Assembly (NCBI GenBank): GCA_015065085.1
Contig: SVQW01000003.1
Location: 1-64,000 of the forward strand
Length of the DNA stretch: 64,000 bases
Source of the DNA: Oscillospiraceae bacterium
GTDB taxonomy: Bacteria > Bacillota > Clostridia > Oscillospirales > SIG627
Direction of reading: 5' to 3'
This document shows, one piece after another, positions 44,071 through 53,016 of this stretch. The notes below the pieces were generated by a model. That model saw nothing but the letters and a program-made list of their open reading frames with translations. It made no database searches and was not told the DNA's origin. Numbering within the stretch: the stretch's first letter is position 1; every line of letters begins with the position of its first letter. A program made the translations under genes and the position numbers.

Positions 44071-44155
44071 GGTATGACAAACCGCACAACCGACGCCTGT
44101 GATGAATAATAAAAGAGCTGTAACCAAGTGCGCAAATCGGGTGCGGCACTGCCGC

Positions 44156-44229
<74 letters not shown>

Positions 44230-44283
44230 GTATCAAGCATTCGAACGCATCATAATATATATCATATACCTCAGCGCCCGTAT

Positions 44284-44312
44284 ATGATAGCACAAAATTA
44301 CTGTAAAATCAA
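44284..44312 (-). promoter_or_regulatory. Promoter of tRNA-Val
   Basis: Minus strand: TTGATT (44307-44312), 17-bp spacer, TATCAT (44284-44289). Confidence 0.6.
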
Positions 44313-44370
44313 GTATTATATCGTTTTATTAACAAATTATTCAAACAGTGATTTTTTTGTATTTTCCCCC

Positions 44371-44399
44371 TTGCAAAATTGTAAAAAATGTGATATAAT
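44371..44399 (+). promoter_or_regulatory. Promoter of the OadB-like operon
   Basis: TTGCAA (44371-44376), 17-bp spacer, TATAAT (44394-44399), 46 bp before the start codon. Confidence 0.7.
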
Positions 44400-44445
44400 T
44401 GTCAAGTTAACAAAATCAATCTTATACTCCAAGGAGGAGAACACT

Positions 44446-45591
44446 ATGAGTTTTCTGTTAGACGGTGTTTTAAGCATCACATGGCAACAATGCGTAATGT
44501 ATGCGGTAGGTATACTGCTTATTTACCTTGCGATCGCCAAAGAGTACGAACCGACCCTGCTTTTGCCCATGGGATTCGGCGCAATTCTTGTCAACCTGCC
44601 ATTTTCGGGTGCCATCGACCAAATGGTTGGCGGCAATACCGCACACGGCATCATACAATGGCTGTATGATATGGGTATTGAGGCCTCTGAGGCAATGCCG
44701 CTTCTTTTGTTCATCGGTATCGGTGCAATGATAGACTTCGGTCCTTTGCTCTCCAACCCCAAAATGTTCCTTTTCGGAGCTGCGGCGCAGTTCGGAATTT
44801 TCTTTGCTGTTGTTGTTGCCATAGCTTTGGGATTTGACCTTCGTGATGCGGCATCTATCGGTATCATCGGTGCAGCGGACGGACCTACATCCATTCTGGT
44901 TGCAAACGTTCTTAAATCCGGTTATATCGGACCTATCGCCGTAGCTGCTTATTCCTACATGGCGCTTGTCCCGATCATTCAGCCTATTACAATCAAAGCG
45001 GTTACCACAAAAAAAGAACGTATGATACGTATGCCCTACAATCCAAAAAATGTTTCACGCTTTTTACGCATAAGCTTTCCTATCGTGGTAACGGTTATTG
45101 CAGGCCTTATAGCCCCCACTTCAGTCTCGCTGGTCGGCTTTCTGATGTTTGGAAACCTGCTTCGCGAGTGCGGAGTTCTCAACAACCTTTCGGAAGCGGC
45201 GCAGAGTATGCTCGCAACACTGATAACATTGCTTCTCGGTATCACAATTTCGTTCAGCATGATTGCCGAAAAATTCGTAACCCTTGAAACGCTGCTCATA
45301 ATGTGTATCGGTCTTGTGGCATTCATATTTGACACCATCGCAGGTGTAGTATTTGCAAAGCTCATGAACCTGTTTTCAAAAAACAAGGTCAACCCCATGG
45401 TCGGTGCGGCGGGCATTTCCGCGTTCCCCATGTCAGCACGTGTTATTCAAAAGCTGGGACTTGAAGCAGATCCTTCCAACCATCTGCTTATGCACGCGGT
45501 CGGCGCCAATGTTTCGGGTCAAATAGCATCTGTTGTTGCCGGCGGTATGATACTAAATCTTGTTCCGCAGATTCTGCAGAGCATAGGATAA
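44446..45591 (+). CDS. Na+-translocating decarboxylase beta subunit (OadB/GcdB type)
   Basis: 381 residues, about ten membrane segments. Family blocks: PMGFGAILVNLPFSGA, FIGIGAMIDFGPLLSNPK, the conserved GIIGAADGPTSILVANVL (ion-binding Asp in re-entrant loop), GNLLRECGVLNNLSEAAQ and NHLLMHAVGANVSGQIASVV. The beta subunit decarboxylates carboxybiotin and pumps Na+ outwards. No alpha subunit or biotin carrier is nearby; only a small gamma-like peptide follows. Start ATG after AAGGAGGAG. The partner could be encoded elsewhere (oxaloacetate, malonate, methylmalonyl- or glutaconyl-CoA decarboxylase). Confidence 0.93.
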   Translation: MSFLLDGVLSITWQQCVMYAVGILLIYLAIAKEYEPTLLLPMGFGAILVNLPFSGAIDQMVGGNTAHGIIQWLYDMGIEASEAMPLLLFIGIGAMIDFGPLLSNPKMFLFGAAAQFGIFFAVVVAIALGFDLRDAASIGIIGAADGPTSILVANVLKSGYIGPIAVAAYSYMALVPIIQPITIKAVTTKKERMIRMPYNPKNVSRFLRISFPIVVTVIAGLIAPTSVSLVGFLMFGNLLRECGVLNNLSEAAQSMLATLITLLLGITISFSMIAEKFVTLETLLIMCIGLVAFIFDTIAGVVFAKLMNLFSKNKVNPMVGAAGISAFPMSARVIQKLGLEADPSNHLLMHAVGANVSGQIASVVAGGMILNLVPQILQSIG

Positions 45592-45605
45592 TCGGGAGGT
45601 CTGAC

Positions 45606-45725
45606 ATGAATATAGAGTTACTTAAAATAGCATTTCAGCTCATGGGACAGGGTATGCTGGGAATTTTTGTGGTAATGGCAATTATTGCCGCGGTTGTTTT
45701 CGTATTTACCAAGTTCTCAAAATAG
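45606..45725 (+). CDS. 39-residue OadG-like membrane peptide
   Basis: Read directly from the sequence: ATG 45606 after GGGAGGT, stop TAG 45723-45725. The peptide has a short polar start (MNIELLKIAF), one hydrophobic helix (GIFVVMAIIAAVVFVF) and a basic end. Its position 14 nt after the beta-subunit gene and its single helix fit a minimal gamma (OadG-type) subunit lacking the usual C-terminal zinc-binding tail. Followed by a terminator shared with the convergent gene. Confidence 0.75.
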   Translation: MNIELLKIAFQLMGQGMLGIFVVMAIIAAVVFVFTKFSK

Positions 45726-45736
45726 TACATATAACC

Positions 45737-45773
45737 AAAAACCGCAGAATGTTTTGCACATTCTGCGGTTTTT
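45737..45773. terminator. Bidirectional terminator after the OadB operon
   Basis: 15-bp perfect stem (45737-45751 with 45759-45773), 7-nt loop, A- and T-runs. Confidence 0.9.
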
Positions 45774-45783
45774 ACTTTATATT

Positions 45784-46359
45784 TTATTCTTCCGGCTTGG
45801 TTTCAAGCTTTAACGGAAAATCGCCCAGTTTATTGACCTTAAAACCGTTTTTCTTGTATTCTTCGTAATCGAAAGCCTCAAGCTCATCAATGGCGAGCTT
45901 ATGGAATTCATAGAAATTATACCACCATTCGTAACCGCTTCCCAATTCGGCGTTGAGATATGCATCGGCAATATCGCAGCCCATTTTGGGTGCAACATAG
46001 AACGCGCCCATGGCAAGTACATTCACTCCGTTACCTGTGATTGCACGCAGTGCCGCGGGAACGCTTTCAACAACACCCGCATGTACGTGAGGACATTTCG
46101 ATGCGGCTATATGTATTCCCATACCCGTACCGCAGAAAAGGAGCGCCCGCTCAAATTCGCCCTCGGAAATCATGGCGCCCGCACGCAGTCCCACTCGGTG
46201 GAACATAAGGTCAGTGTCATCAGGGTCAGAATCCGCTTTTACGCCAATATCGGTAACCTTCCATCCCTTATTCACCAGATGCTCAACAACAGCTTCTTTG
46301 AGCGGAAATCCCGCAAAATCGGCACCTACAAGTATTTCTTTGTCTTTAACTCTTTTCAT
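45784..46359 (-). CDS. RpiB/LacAB-family sugar-phosphate isomerase
   Basis: 191 residues. RpiB layout: VGADFAGFPLKEAVVEHLVNKG, the active-site LLFCGTGMGIHIAASK (catalytic Cys) and GVNVLAMGAFYVAP. The usual DHAG motif is DFAG here (His replaced by Phe), and the C-terminus is about 40 residues longer than in classical RpiB, so it may act on another sugar phosphate (for example a tetrose or hexose phosphate). A palindromic LacI-type operator overlaps its transcription start. Single gene. Confidence 0.85.
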   Translation of the reverse strand: MKRVKDKEILVGADFAGFPLKEAVVEHLVNKGWKVTDIGVKADSDPDDTDLMFHRVGLRAGAMISEGEFERALLFCGTGMGIHIAASKCPHVHAGVVESVPAALRAITGNGVNVLAMGAFYVAPKMGCDIADAYLNAELGSGYEWWYNFYEFHKLAIDELEAFDYEEYKKNGFKVNKLGDFPLKLETKPEE

Positions 46360-46379
46360 AGTCTTCCCCTTTCATTTCA

Positions 46380-46434
46380 GAGAAACGTTTCTCGGTATTG
46401 AGTACAGTATATCACGTATTATTTGTATTGTCAA
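46380..46434 (-). promoter_or_regulatory. Promoter with LacI-type operator for the RpiB-like gene
   Basis: Minus strand: TTGACA (46429-46434), 17-bp spacer, TATACT (46406-46411). A perfect 14-bp palindrome GAGAAACGTTTCTC (46380-46393) lies just after the predicted start site, where a bound repressor would block transcription. It differs from the operator at 27070-27091. Confidence 0.75.
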
Positions 46435-46537
46435 CTATTTTAAAAAAAACGCTGTAATAAATCTCCTCTGCAACAGGTGTCAACAACAGCCTTTATGAAA
46501 TATACTATATCAAGAGGTGATTTTTATAGGAGAAATT

Positions 46538-47284
46538 TTGAAATCAGAAAACCTGTGTTGCAAATATCAAGCGGACAACGGAGAGGTGGAAGCTCTCAGG
46601 GATATTTGCTTTTCCATAAATGAGGGAGAGACCGTAAGCATAATCGGTCCGTCGGGATGCGGAAAATCCACGCTTCTTTCAATAATTGCCGGACTTGAAA
46701 AGGCAACAAGCGGAACTCTTCTTGCTGACGGCAAGCCTGTTGACGGAGTGCGTGAGGATATCGGCTACATGATGCAGTCAGACAACCTGCTGGATTGGCG
46801 CACAATACGCAGAAATGTGCTTTTGGGGCTTGAGATACGCGGAATATGCACACGTGAAAACATTGAATATGCCGACAGTCTCATGGAGGAATACGGTCTG
46901 GGCGAGTTCAGCCGTAAATATCCGTCTCAGCTTTCGGGCGGAATGCGTCAGCGCGCGGCACTCATACGAACGCTTGCCACACGTCCGCGTATACTGCTGT
47001 TGGACGAAGCATTTTCCGCATTGGATTATCAGACCCGTCTCAAGGTGAGTGAAGATGTGTGGCACATTCTGCGGCGTGAAAAAATGACCACACTTATGGT
47101 AACTCACGATATTCCCGAAGCCATCAGCTTTTCAGACAGAATAATAGTACTCACTCCCCGCCCTGCCTCGGTTCATGCAATACACACGGTGGACATACCT
47201 CTCACTCCCATGAAACGACGCAACGACAGCCGTTTTTCGGGATTTTTTAATCTCCTCTGGAATGAAATAAATCAGAGGGGGTGA
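46538..47284 (+). CDS. ABC transporter ATP-binding protein (SsuB/TauB/NrtD type)
   Basis: 248 residues. Walker A GPSGCGKST, Q-loop YMMQSDNLLDWRT, signature LSGGMRQRAALIRTLA, Walker B ILLLDEAFSALD and switch His VTHDIPEA. MQSDNLLPWRT-type Q-loop places it with nitrate/sulfonate/taurine and pyrimidine-precursor importers. The best start is TTG 46538 after AGGAG (46528-46532); the in-frame GTG at 46517 lies in another purine-rich stretch. First of three genes: ATPase, permease, binding protein. Confidence 0.93.
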   Translation: MKSENLCCKYQADNGEVEALRDICFSINEGETVSIIGPSGCGKSTLLSIIAGLEKATSGTLLADGKPVDGVREDIGYMMQSDNLLDWRTIRRNVLLGLEIRGICTRENIEYADSLMEEYGLGEFSRKYPSQLSGGMRQRAALIRTLATRPRILLLDEAFSALDYQTRLKVSEDVWHILRREKMTTLMVTHDIPEAISFSDRIIVLTPRPASVHAIHTVDIPLTPMKRRNDSRFSGFFNLLWNEINQRG

Positions 47285-47288
47285 AAAG

Positions 47289-48098
47289 ATGGATGGTATT
47301 TCCCCCGAAAGGGCTGTATATCTGAAAAATAAACGCAGGACAAAGAGCAGGATAACCATGCTGAGACTGGGCATACTTATAGGTTTTATAATTCTGTGGG
47401 AGATTTCCTCTTGTCTGAACATGGTGGATTCTTTTATAATGAGCAGTCCGTCGAGGATAGTAAAAACCCTTATCTCGGTAAGTGAAAACAACATTCTGAT
47501 TCATATAGGTATAACCTTTTTCGAAACGCTGACGGGTTTTCTGCTCGGTAGTGCCATGGGTATTCTTATTGCAATCGTTCTGTGGTGGAACGAAACTGTT
47601 TATCGCGTCAGCGAACCGTATCTGGTAGTGCTTAACAGTTTGCCGAAAATCGCACTGGGACCCGTTATAATAATATGGGTAGGTGCAGGTCAAAAAGCAA
47701 TAATCGTGATGGCGCTTGCCATTTCACTCATTGTAACTGTGCTGGAGGTGCTCAACGGATATGCGGCAACCGATAAACAGAAAATACGCATGGCACTTTC
47801 CTTCGGGGCAACAAAACGGATAGTATTCCAAAAAATTGTATTTCCGTCAAATGTTGCCACCATATTCAATTCGCTCAAAATAAGCATAGGGCTTTCGCTT
47901 GTGGGAGTTATTGCGGGCGAATTTCTTGTTTCAAAGGGCGGGCTTGGATACCTTATCGTTTACGGCGGTCAGGTATTCAAGATGGATCTTGTCATGGCAA
48001 GTGTTTTTATACTGGCGTTGATGGCGCTGGTGATGTACAAATGCGTTATATGGCTTGAAAAAATAATTCTCGGCGCCATAAGTCCGGGAAAACACTGA
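47289..48098 (+). CDS. ABC transporter permease (SsuC type)
   Basis: 269 residues, about six membrane segments, with the BPD-transporter EAA loop (NGYAATDKQKIRMALSFGAT, then VFQKIVFPSN) that contacts the ATPase. Typical PKIALGPVIIIWVG. Starts 4 nt after the ATPase gene and ends 12 nt before the binding-protein gene. Confidence 0.93.
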   Translation: MDGISPERAVYLKNKRRTKSRITMLRLGILIGFIILWEISSCLNMVDSFIMSSPSRIVKTLISVSENNILIHIGITFFETLTGFLLGSAMGILIAIVLWWNETVYRVSEPYLVVLNSLPKIALGPVIIIWVGAGQKAIIVMALAISLIVTVLEVLNGYAATDKQKIRMALSFGATKRIVFQKIVFPSNVATIFNSLKISIGLSLVGVIAGEFLVSKGGLGYLIVYGGQVFKMDLVMASVFILALMALVMYKCVIWLEKIILGAISPGKH

Positions 48099-48110
48099 GA
48101 GGAGCAAAAC

Positions 48111-49100
48111 ATGAAAAAAGTCATTTTACCTTTTTTTATTCTTTTATTCACACTGTTTGCACTTGTAAGCTGTAACACCGACGATGAGCTTGTAAAAGTA
48201 AGTGTAAACGAGGTAACACATTCGGTATTCTATGCACCGCAGTATGTTGCAATCAACAAGGGATTTTTTGAGGACGAGGGACTGGAGATTGAATTTGCCA
48301 CCGGCGAGGGTGCGGACAAGGTTATGGCAGCGGTACTTTCCGGGTCGGTGGACATAGGTTTTTCGGGGCCCGAGGCAGCAATATACGTTTACAACGAGGG
48401 CAGAGAGGATCAGCCCATGGTGTTTGCACAGCTTACTCAGCGCGACGGCGCATTCCTTGTGGGGCGCGAGCCGCAAGAGGATTTCAAGTTCACCGACTTG
48501 AAGGGCAAGCACGTTCTTCCCGGCAGACGCGGCGGAGTACCCTTTATGACCTTTGAATACGTGCTCAAAGAGAATGGTCTGGACACAACCAACGACCTCA
48601 AATTTGATGACAGCATACAGTTTGCCATGCTGGCAGGAGCATTTACAGGTGGAACCGGCGATTATGTAGCTTTGTTTGAACCCGTAGCCTCTACGCTTGA
48701 AAAAGAAGGCAGAGGACACATCGTAGCATCCATCGGCGAAGCGGGCGGTGATATTCCATACACAGCTTATTATGCCAACAAGAGCTTTATCGAAGAGAAT
48801 CCCGATGTGATTCAAAAATTCACTAACGCCATTTACCGTGCACAGCAATGGATACGCGAAGCTCCCGCCGAGGAGGTTGCAAAGGCAATTCAGCCCTCTT
48901 TCCCCGACACAGAGCTTGACATACTTACTACTGTTGTGGAGCGTTACATTTCCATTGATGCATGGTGTGCTACACCTGTTATGAATGAGCCAAGCTTTAT
49001 GCGTTTGCAGGAGATAATATCAACTGCCGGAGAGCTTGACAGGAAAGTCCCTTTTGAAGCAGTGGTAGACAACAGCTTTGCACAAAATGCAGTAAAATAA
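48111..49100 (+). CDS. NMT1/SsuA-type substrate-binding lipoprotein
   Basis: 329 residues. Lipoprotein signal peptide with lipobox LVSC (Cys21). Binding-protein fold of the NMT1/SsuA group: FYAPQYVAINKGFFEDEGLE, GADKVMAAVLSGSVDIGFSG, YVLKENGLD. Relatives bind sulfonates, nitrate, or thiamine/riboflavin precursors; no TPP or FMN riboswitch is visible upstream, so I do not assign the ligand. Start ATG after GAGAGGAG. Confidence 0.92.
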   Translation: MKKVILPFFILLFTLFALVSCNTDDELVKVSVNEVTHSVFYAPQYVAINKGFFEDEGLEIEFATGEGADKVMAAVLSGSVDIGFSGPEAAIYVYNEGREDQPMVFAQLTQRDGAFLVGREPQEDFKFTDLKGKHVLPGRRGGVPFMTFEYVLKENGLDTTNDLKFDDSIQFAMLAGAFTGGTGDYVALFEPVASTLEKEGRGHIVASIGEAGGDIPYTAYYANKSFIEENPDVIQKFTNAIYRAQQWIREAPAEEVAKAIQPSFPDTELDILTTVVERYISIDAWCATPVMNEPSFMRLQEIISTAGELDRKVPFEAVVDNSFAQNAVK

Positions 49101-49108
49101 CAATACGA

Positions 49109-49145
49109 ACGGGCAGAAGCTTTACGGCTCCTGTCCGTTTTTTTG
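49109..49145 (+). terminator. Terminator of the ABC importer operon
   Basis: Imperfect hairpin AACGGGCAG...CTGTCCGTT (49109 region to 49138) followed by TTTTTTT. Confidence 0.7.
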
Positions 49146-49193
49146 CTTGTGCACAAAATAAGTGAATTTTTTTAAAATTTTTCACAAAAGTAC

Positions 49194-49222
49194 TTGTATA
49201 TTTTTGAAAACTTTGCTAGAAT
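49194..49222 (+). promoter_or_regulatory. gap promoter
   Basis: TTGTAT (49194-49199), 17-bp spacer, TAGAAT (49217-49222). Confidence 0.55.
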
Positions 49223-49265
49223 ATAGGGTGTATTAATATTTTAACATTTTTGGAGGTATTATATC

Positions 49266-50300
49266 ATGTCAGTAAAAGTTGCTATTAATGGTTTCGGCCG
49301 TATCGGACGTCTCGCATTCCGTCAGATGTTCGGTGCTGAAGGCTATGAGGTTGTTGCAATCAATGACCTTACCAAGCCTTCCATGCTCGCAGGTCTTCTC
49401 AAGTACGACACCGCTCAGGGCGGCTACTGCGGCAAAATCGGTGAAAATCTTCACACTGTTGAAGCAGACGACGAAGCCAACACCCTCACCGTAGACGGTA
49501 AGGTTCTCAAGATTTATGCTGAAAAGGACGCTAAGGATCTTCCCTGGGGTCAGATCGGCGTAGACGTTGTTCTGGAGTGCACAGGTTTCTACTGCTCCAA
49601 GGACAAGTCTCAGGCTCACATCGATGCAGGTGCTAAGAAGGTTGTTATCTCTGCTCCCGCAGGCAACGACCTCAAGACCATCGTTTTCTCCGTAAACGAA
49701 AAGACCCTTACTGCAGATGACAAGATCATCTCTGCAGCTTCCTGCACCACCAACTGCCTGGCTCCCATGGCTGCTGCTCTTAACAAGTATGCTCCCATCC
49801 AGTCCGGTATCATGTCTACCATCCACGCTTACACCGGCGACCAGATGATTCTCGACGGTCCCCACAGAAAAGGCGATATGAGACGTGCAAGAGCAGGCGC
49901 TGCTAACATCGTTCCCAACTCCACCGGCGCTGCTAAGGCTATCGGTCTTGTTATTCCCGAACTCAACGGCAAGCTCATCGGCTCCGCACAGAGAGTTCCT
50001 GTGGTAACCGGCTCCACCACCATTCTCACCGCTGTTGTTAAGGGCACTGATGTTACCGTTGACGGTATCAATGCCGCAATGAAGGCTGCTGCTTCCGAAT
50101 CCTTCGGCTACAACACCGATCCCATCGTTTCTTCCGACGTTATCGGTATGAAGTACGGTTCTCTCTTCGATGCAACTCAGACCATGGTTGCAAAGATTGC
50201 TGACGACCTTTACGAAGTACAGGTTGTTTCTTGGTACGACAACGAAAACTCCTACACCAGCCAGATGGTAAGAACCATCAAGTATTTCGCAGAAATATAA
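49266..50300 (+). CDS. gap: Glyceraldehyde-3-phosphate dehydrogenase
   Basis: 344 residues. NAD-binding [14 protein letters not shown], catalytic [10 protein letters not shown] (Cys160), [10 protein letters not shown], and [12 protein letters not shown]. Phosphorylating glycolytic GAPDH. Strong codon bias, GGAGGT ribosome-binding site, own promoter and terminator: highly expressed single gene. The usual pgk-tpi-gpm cluster does not follow. Confidence 0.97.
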   Translation: MSVKVAINGFGRIGRLAFRQMFGAEGYEVVAINDLTKPSMLAGLLKYDTAQGGYCGKIGENLHTVEADDEANTLTVDGKVLKIYAEKDAKDLPWGQIGVDVVLECTGFYCSKDKSQAHIDAGAKKVVISAPAGNDLKTIVFSVNEKTLTADDKIISAASCTTNCLAPMAAALNKYAPIQSGIMSTIHAYTGDQMILDGPHRKGDMRRARAGAANIVPNSTGAAKAIGLVIPELNGKLIGSAQRVPVVTGSTTILTAVVKGTDVTVDGINAAMKAAASESFGYNTDPIVSSDVIGMKYGSLFDATQTMVAKIADDLYEVQVVSWYDNENSYTSQMVRTIKYFAEI

Positions 50301-50330
50301 TCACTGTCTGATATTAAGGCGAAAAAACCT

Positions 50331-50358
50331 CCGCGCTCAACCAATTGGTTGAGCGCGG
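50331..50358. terminator. Bidirectional terminator after gap
   Basis: 28-bp perfect palindrome (12-bp stem CCGCGCTCAACC, loop AATT) followed by TATTTTTA; lies between convergent genes. Confidence 0.85.
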
Positions 50359-50363
50359 TATTT

Positions 50364-51170
50364 TTATATATTCACCTGACATCCGTCGTATGCCACAAGA
50401 CATCCGTATTGTTTTGCATTTTCTTCTATAATGTGGTGGATAGGGTTTCCGTTATGAGAAAAATGGTTTACATATTTAATCGTCTTATCGTTAACCGCTC
50501 CCATTCCCGAAAGTCTTTCAAGCACCTCTTTAATGTTGGCAAAGTCCATGTGAGAGCCCTTTCCGGCGGGAATATCCACATTTGTGCAATCCAGGCTCAC
50601 CATATCGAACACCTTTTTGTTCTCTTCAATATACGAAAATACTTCTTCATAAAAATATCCCGTATCATGGGCGTAAAGCAGTGTTTTATCCCCTTCGATT
50701 ATGTATATCAATGCCTCGCCCTCCGGCATGTGTCTTGCAGGCAGTGCGGTTATTCGGTAGCCGTCGACCTGTACAGTGTCAAATGCCTTTATAACATTTA
50801 TTTCCACATTCTTGGGGGCAGACGAAAACATTTTTGCAGTGTAGCCGGAACAAAACACCTTAAGAGTGGGAACTCTCATTTCCTTTGCATAGGCACCGCC
50901 TCTTATGAGAAGGTCATCCTTATAAAAATGATCCTCATGTGCATGAGTTATTACAAGATATTTTATCAGATCTCCTTCAATACCGTTAGTAAGAAAATGG
51001 TGGTATGTATCGGCAGGAAAATCAATGAGCATATCATTATTAATCAGCGTCTGTGAACGGGTACGAATATTTTTTCCGCCCAGCCTTCTTGCCTCAACAC
51101 AATATTTACAGTTACAAAAAACAGCAGGCATTCCCTCCGACGCCGCTGTGCCAAGATATGTAAGCTTCAT
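50364..51170 (-). CDS. MBL-fold metallohydrolase (PhnP-like)
   Basis: 268 residues of the metallo-beta-lactamase fold. LGTAASEGMPAVFCNCKYC gives a PhnP/RNase Z-like start with a CxCxxC cluster; THAHEDHF is the zinc motif; further His in RHMPEGEAL, AHDTGY (Asp) and HFSHNG. PhnP-type members are cyclic phosphodiesterases. No phosphonate genes are nearby. Single gene with a good promoter at 51219-51247. Confidence 0.88.
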   Translation of the reverse strand: MKLTYLGTAASEGMPAVFCNCKYCVEARRLGGKNIRTRSQTLINNDMLIDFPADTYHHFLTNGIEGDLIKYLVITHAHEDHFYKDDLLIRGGAYAKEMRVPTLKVFCSGYTAKMFSSAPKNVEINVIKAFDTVQVDGYRITALPARHMPEGEALIYIIEGDKTLLYAHDTGYFYEEVFSYIEENKKVFDMVSLDCTNVDIPAGKGSHMDFANIKEVLERLSGMGAVNDKTIKYVNHFSHNGNPIHHIIEENAKQYGCLVAYDGCQVNI

Positions 51171-51218
51171 TTGATGTACCCCTTTTAGCAGAATATTAAA
51201 AAATATCAGATTGTCTAT

Positions 51219-51247
51219 ATTTTACAACACCTCACGCCGATTGTCAA
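51219..51247 (-). promoter_or_regulatory. Promoter of the MBL gene
   Basis: Minus strand: TTGACA (51242-51247), 17-bp spacer, TAAAAT (51219-51224). Confidence 0.75.
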
Positions 51248-51340
51248 GAGTACAAAATTTTTTGTTTACTTATTGTTAAAGTTGCGTTACTATTTTAGTA
51301 GTATACTGTAAGTTGGAAAATTGAAAGGAGGCTGTCTGAA

Positions 51341-52303
51341 TTGGTAGAACTTAAGAATGTAACCAAGCTGTACGGCAAAAAAGCCGCCGCCAACAATGTC
51401 ACTTTCAGCGTTGAAAAAGGCGAAATCGTGGGATTTCTCGGTCCCAACGGTGCAGGCAAAACAACCACAATGAATATTCTTACCGGTTACCTTTCCGCCA
51501 CGAGCGGAAGCGCAAAAATAGACGGTATAGATATACTTGACAACCCCATAGAAGCAAAAAAGAGAATAGGATTTTTGCCCGAAACTCCCCCGCTTTATCT
51601 GGATATGACGGTAGGTGAATACCTGTCCTTTGTATACTCCCTGAAGGAGTGCAAGCTGCCCAAGAAAAAACATCTTGATGACATTTGCAATGTTGTTGGC
51701 ATAAAGGATGTGTATAACCGCGTTATCAAAAATCTTTCCAAGGGCTATAAACAGCGTGTTGGTATTGCACAGGCACTTGTGGGAAATCCGCCCGTACTCA
51801 TATTCGACGAGCCTACGGTAGGTCTGGACCCCAAACAGATAATCGATATCAGAAACCTCATACGCGGATTGGGCAAAAGCCACACCATAATTCTTTCCTC
51901 ACACATACTCCCCGAGGTACAGGCAGTGTGCGACAGAATAATTATTATAAACAAAGGTGTTATAGTTGCCAATGAAAAGGCGGAAAATATATCTCAGATA
52001 GTCTCCAACCGCTTCAAAGTGTTGGCTAAGATATGCGGTCCCGCGGAAGCTGTGCTTCGTGCTCTGCGCTCCATGCCGGAGGTCACCTATGCTGAAATCC
52101 TCAGCAATGCCTCGTCGGACGACAGCGTTTCGTACCTTATCCAGTCCTCAGCTTCTGTCGACATACGCAAACCGCTTTTCTACATGCTGTGTGAAAAGGG
52201 CTGGCCGCTTGTGGGACTTGAAAGCGCAGGCGCAAGTCTTGAAGATATATTCATAAATCTTGTTGACAACACCAACCGTCAGAAAAAGGAGGGTGCCGAA
52301 TAA
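51341..52303 (+). CDS. ABC transporter ATP-binding protein, GldA-like
   Basis: 320 residues. Walker A GPNGAGKTTT, signature LSKGYKQRVGIAQALVG, Walker B VLIFDEPTVGLDP, switch SSHILPEV, then an extra C-terminal domain of about 90 residues. Resembles GldA/CcmA-type exporters. Start is TTG 51341 (GGAGG 9 nt upstream). First of four tightly coupled genes; overlaps the permease gene by one base (TAATG). Confidence 0.9.
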   Translation: MVELKNVTKLYGKKAAANNVTFSVEKGEIVGFLGPNGAGKTTTMNILTGYLSATSGSAKIDGIDILDNPIEAKKRIGFLPETPPLYLDMTVGEYLSFVYSLKECKLPKKKHLDDICNVVGIKDVYNRVIKNLSKGYKQRVGIAQALVGNPPVLIFDEPTVGLDPKQIIDIRNLIRGLGKSHTIILSSHILPEVQAVCDRIIIINKGVIVANEKAENISQIVSNRFKVLAKICGPAEAVLRALRSMPEVTYAEILSNASSDDSVSYLIQSSASVDIRKPLFYMLCEKGWPLVGLESAGASLEDIFINLVDNTNRQKKEGAE

Positions 52304-53010
52304 TGGGTGCTATTTTCAAGCGTGAGCTTATTTCCTATTTCACCTCCCCCATCGGTTATATATTCATGGCGGTATATCTTGCCATTTCAGGCGCGGTATT
52401 CTGCTTTACCACTCTTGCCATGGCAAACAGTACGGTGGGAATGTATTTTATGATAATGATATTTTTCTACATCATACTCATTCCGCTCCTGACAATGAAG
52501 CTGTTAAGCGAGGAAAAAAAGCTTAAAACCGAGCAAATACTTCTTACCGCTCCCGTAAGCCTTTTTGAAGTGATTTTTGCAAAATTTCTTGCAGCATATG
52601 TTCTCTTTGCGGGAACATTTCTGATTTCATGTCTGGAATTCGGCGTTTTGTATCTGTACAGCGACCAGATAAACACCGCTGTTATAATTTCCGGCTCTGT
52701 GGGAGTACTGTTTATCGGCGGTGCATTTATCGCCATCGGGCTTTTCGTTTCTTCGCTTACGGAAAACCAGCTTATTTCCGCAATACTTTCAATTTTTGCT
52801 ATTTTCTGCATGCTGGCACTGGGTCTGGTTTCCTCGGGAATCGATTTCGAGCCATTGAGAATACTTGTCAAATGGCTGTCGGTATTTGACCGCTACAACG
52901 ATTTTTCCTACGGTCTGTTCAGCCTGAGTGCAATATTCTATTATATTTCCATAATTGTTGTTTTTCTGTTTTTAACCATAAGAATTTACGAAAAGAGAAG
53001 ATGGGAGTGA
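52303..53010 (+). CDS. ABC-2 permease, GldF-like
   Basis: 235 residues, six hydrophobic segments. Begins FKRELISYFTSPIGYIFMAVYL, typical of GldF/ABC-2 subunits, with MKLLSEEKKLKTEQILLTAPV in the first cytoplasmic loop. Partner of the GldA-like ATPase immediately upstream. Confidence 0.9.
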   Translation: MGAIFKRELISYFTSPIGYIFMAVYLAISGAVFCFTTLAMANSTVGMYFMIMIFFYIILIPLLTMKLLSEEKKLKTEQILLTAPVSLFEVIFAKFLAAYVLFAGTFLISCLEFGVLYLYSDQINTAVIISGSVGVLFIGGAFIAIGLFVSSLTENQLISAILSIFAIFCMLALGLVSSGIDFEPLRILVKWLSVFDRYNDFSYGLFSLSAIFYYISIIVVFLFLTIRIYEKRRWE

Positions 53011-53016
53011 TGCGGA

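Noticed and set aside
46440..46537. Possible TPP riboswitch before the NMT1-type ABC importer
   Set aside because: No CTGAGA core or other TPP aptamer motif; the interval is too short for a full aptamer.
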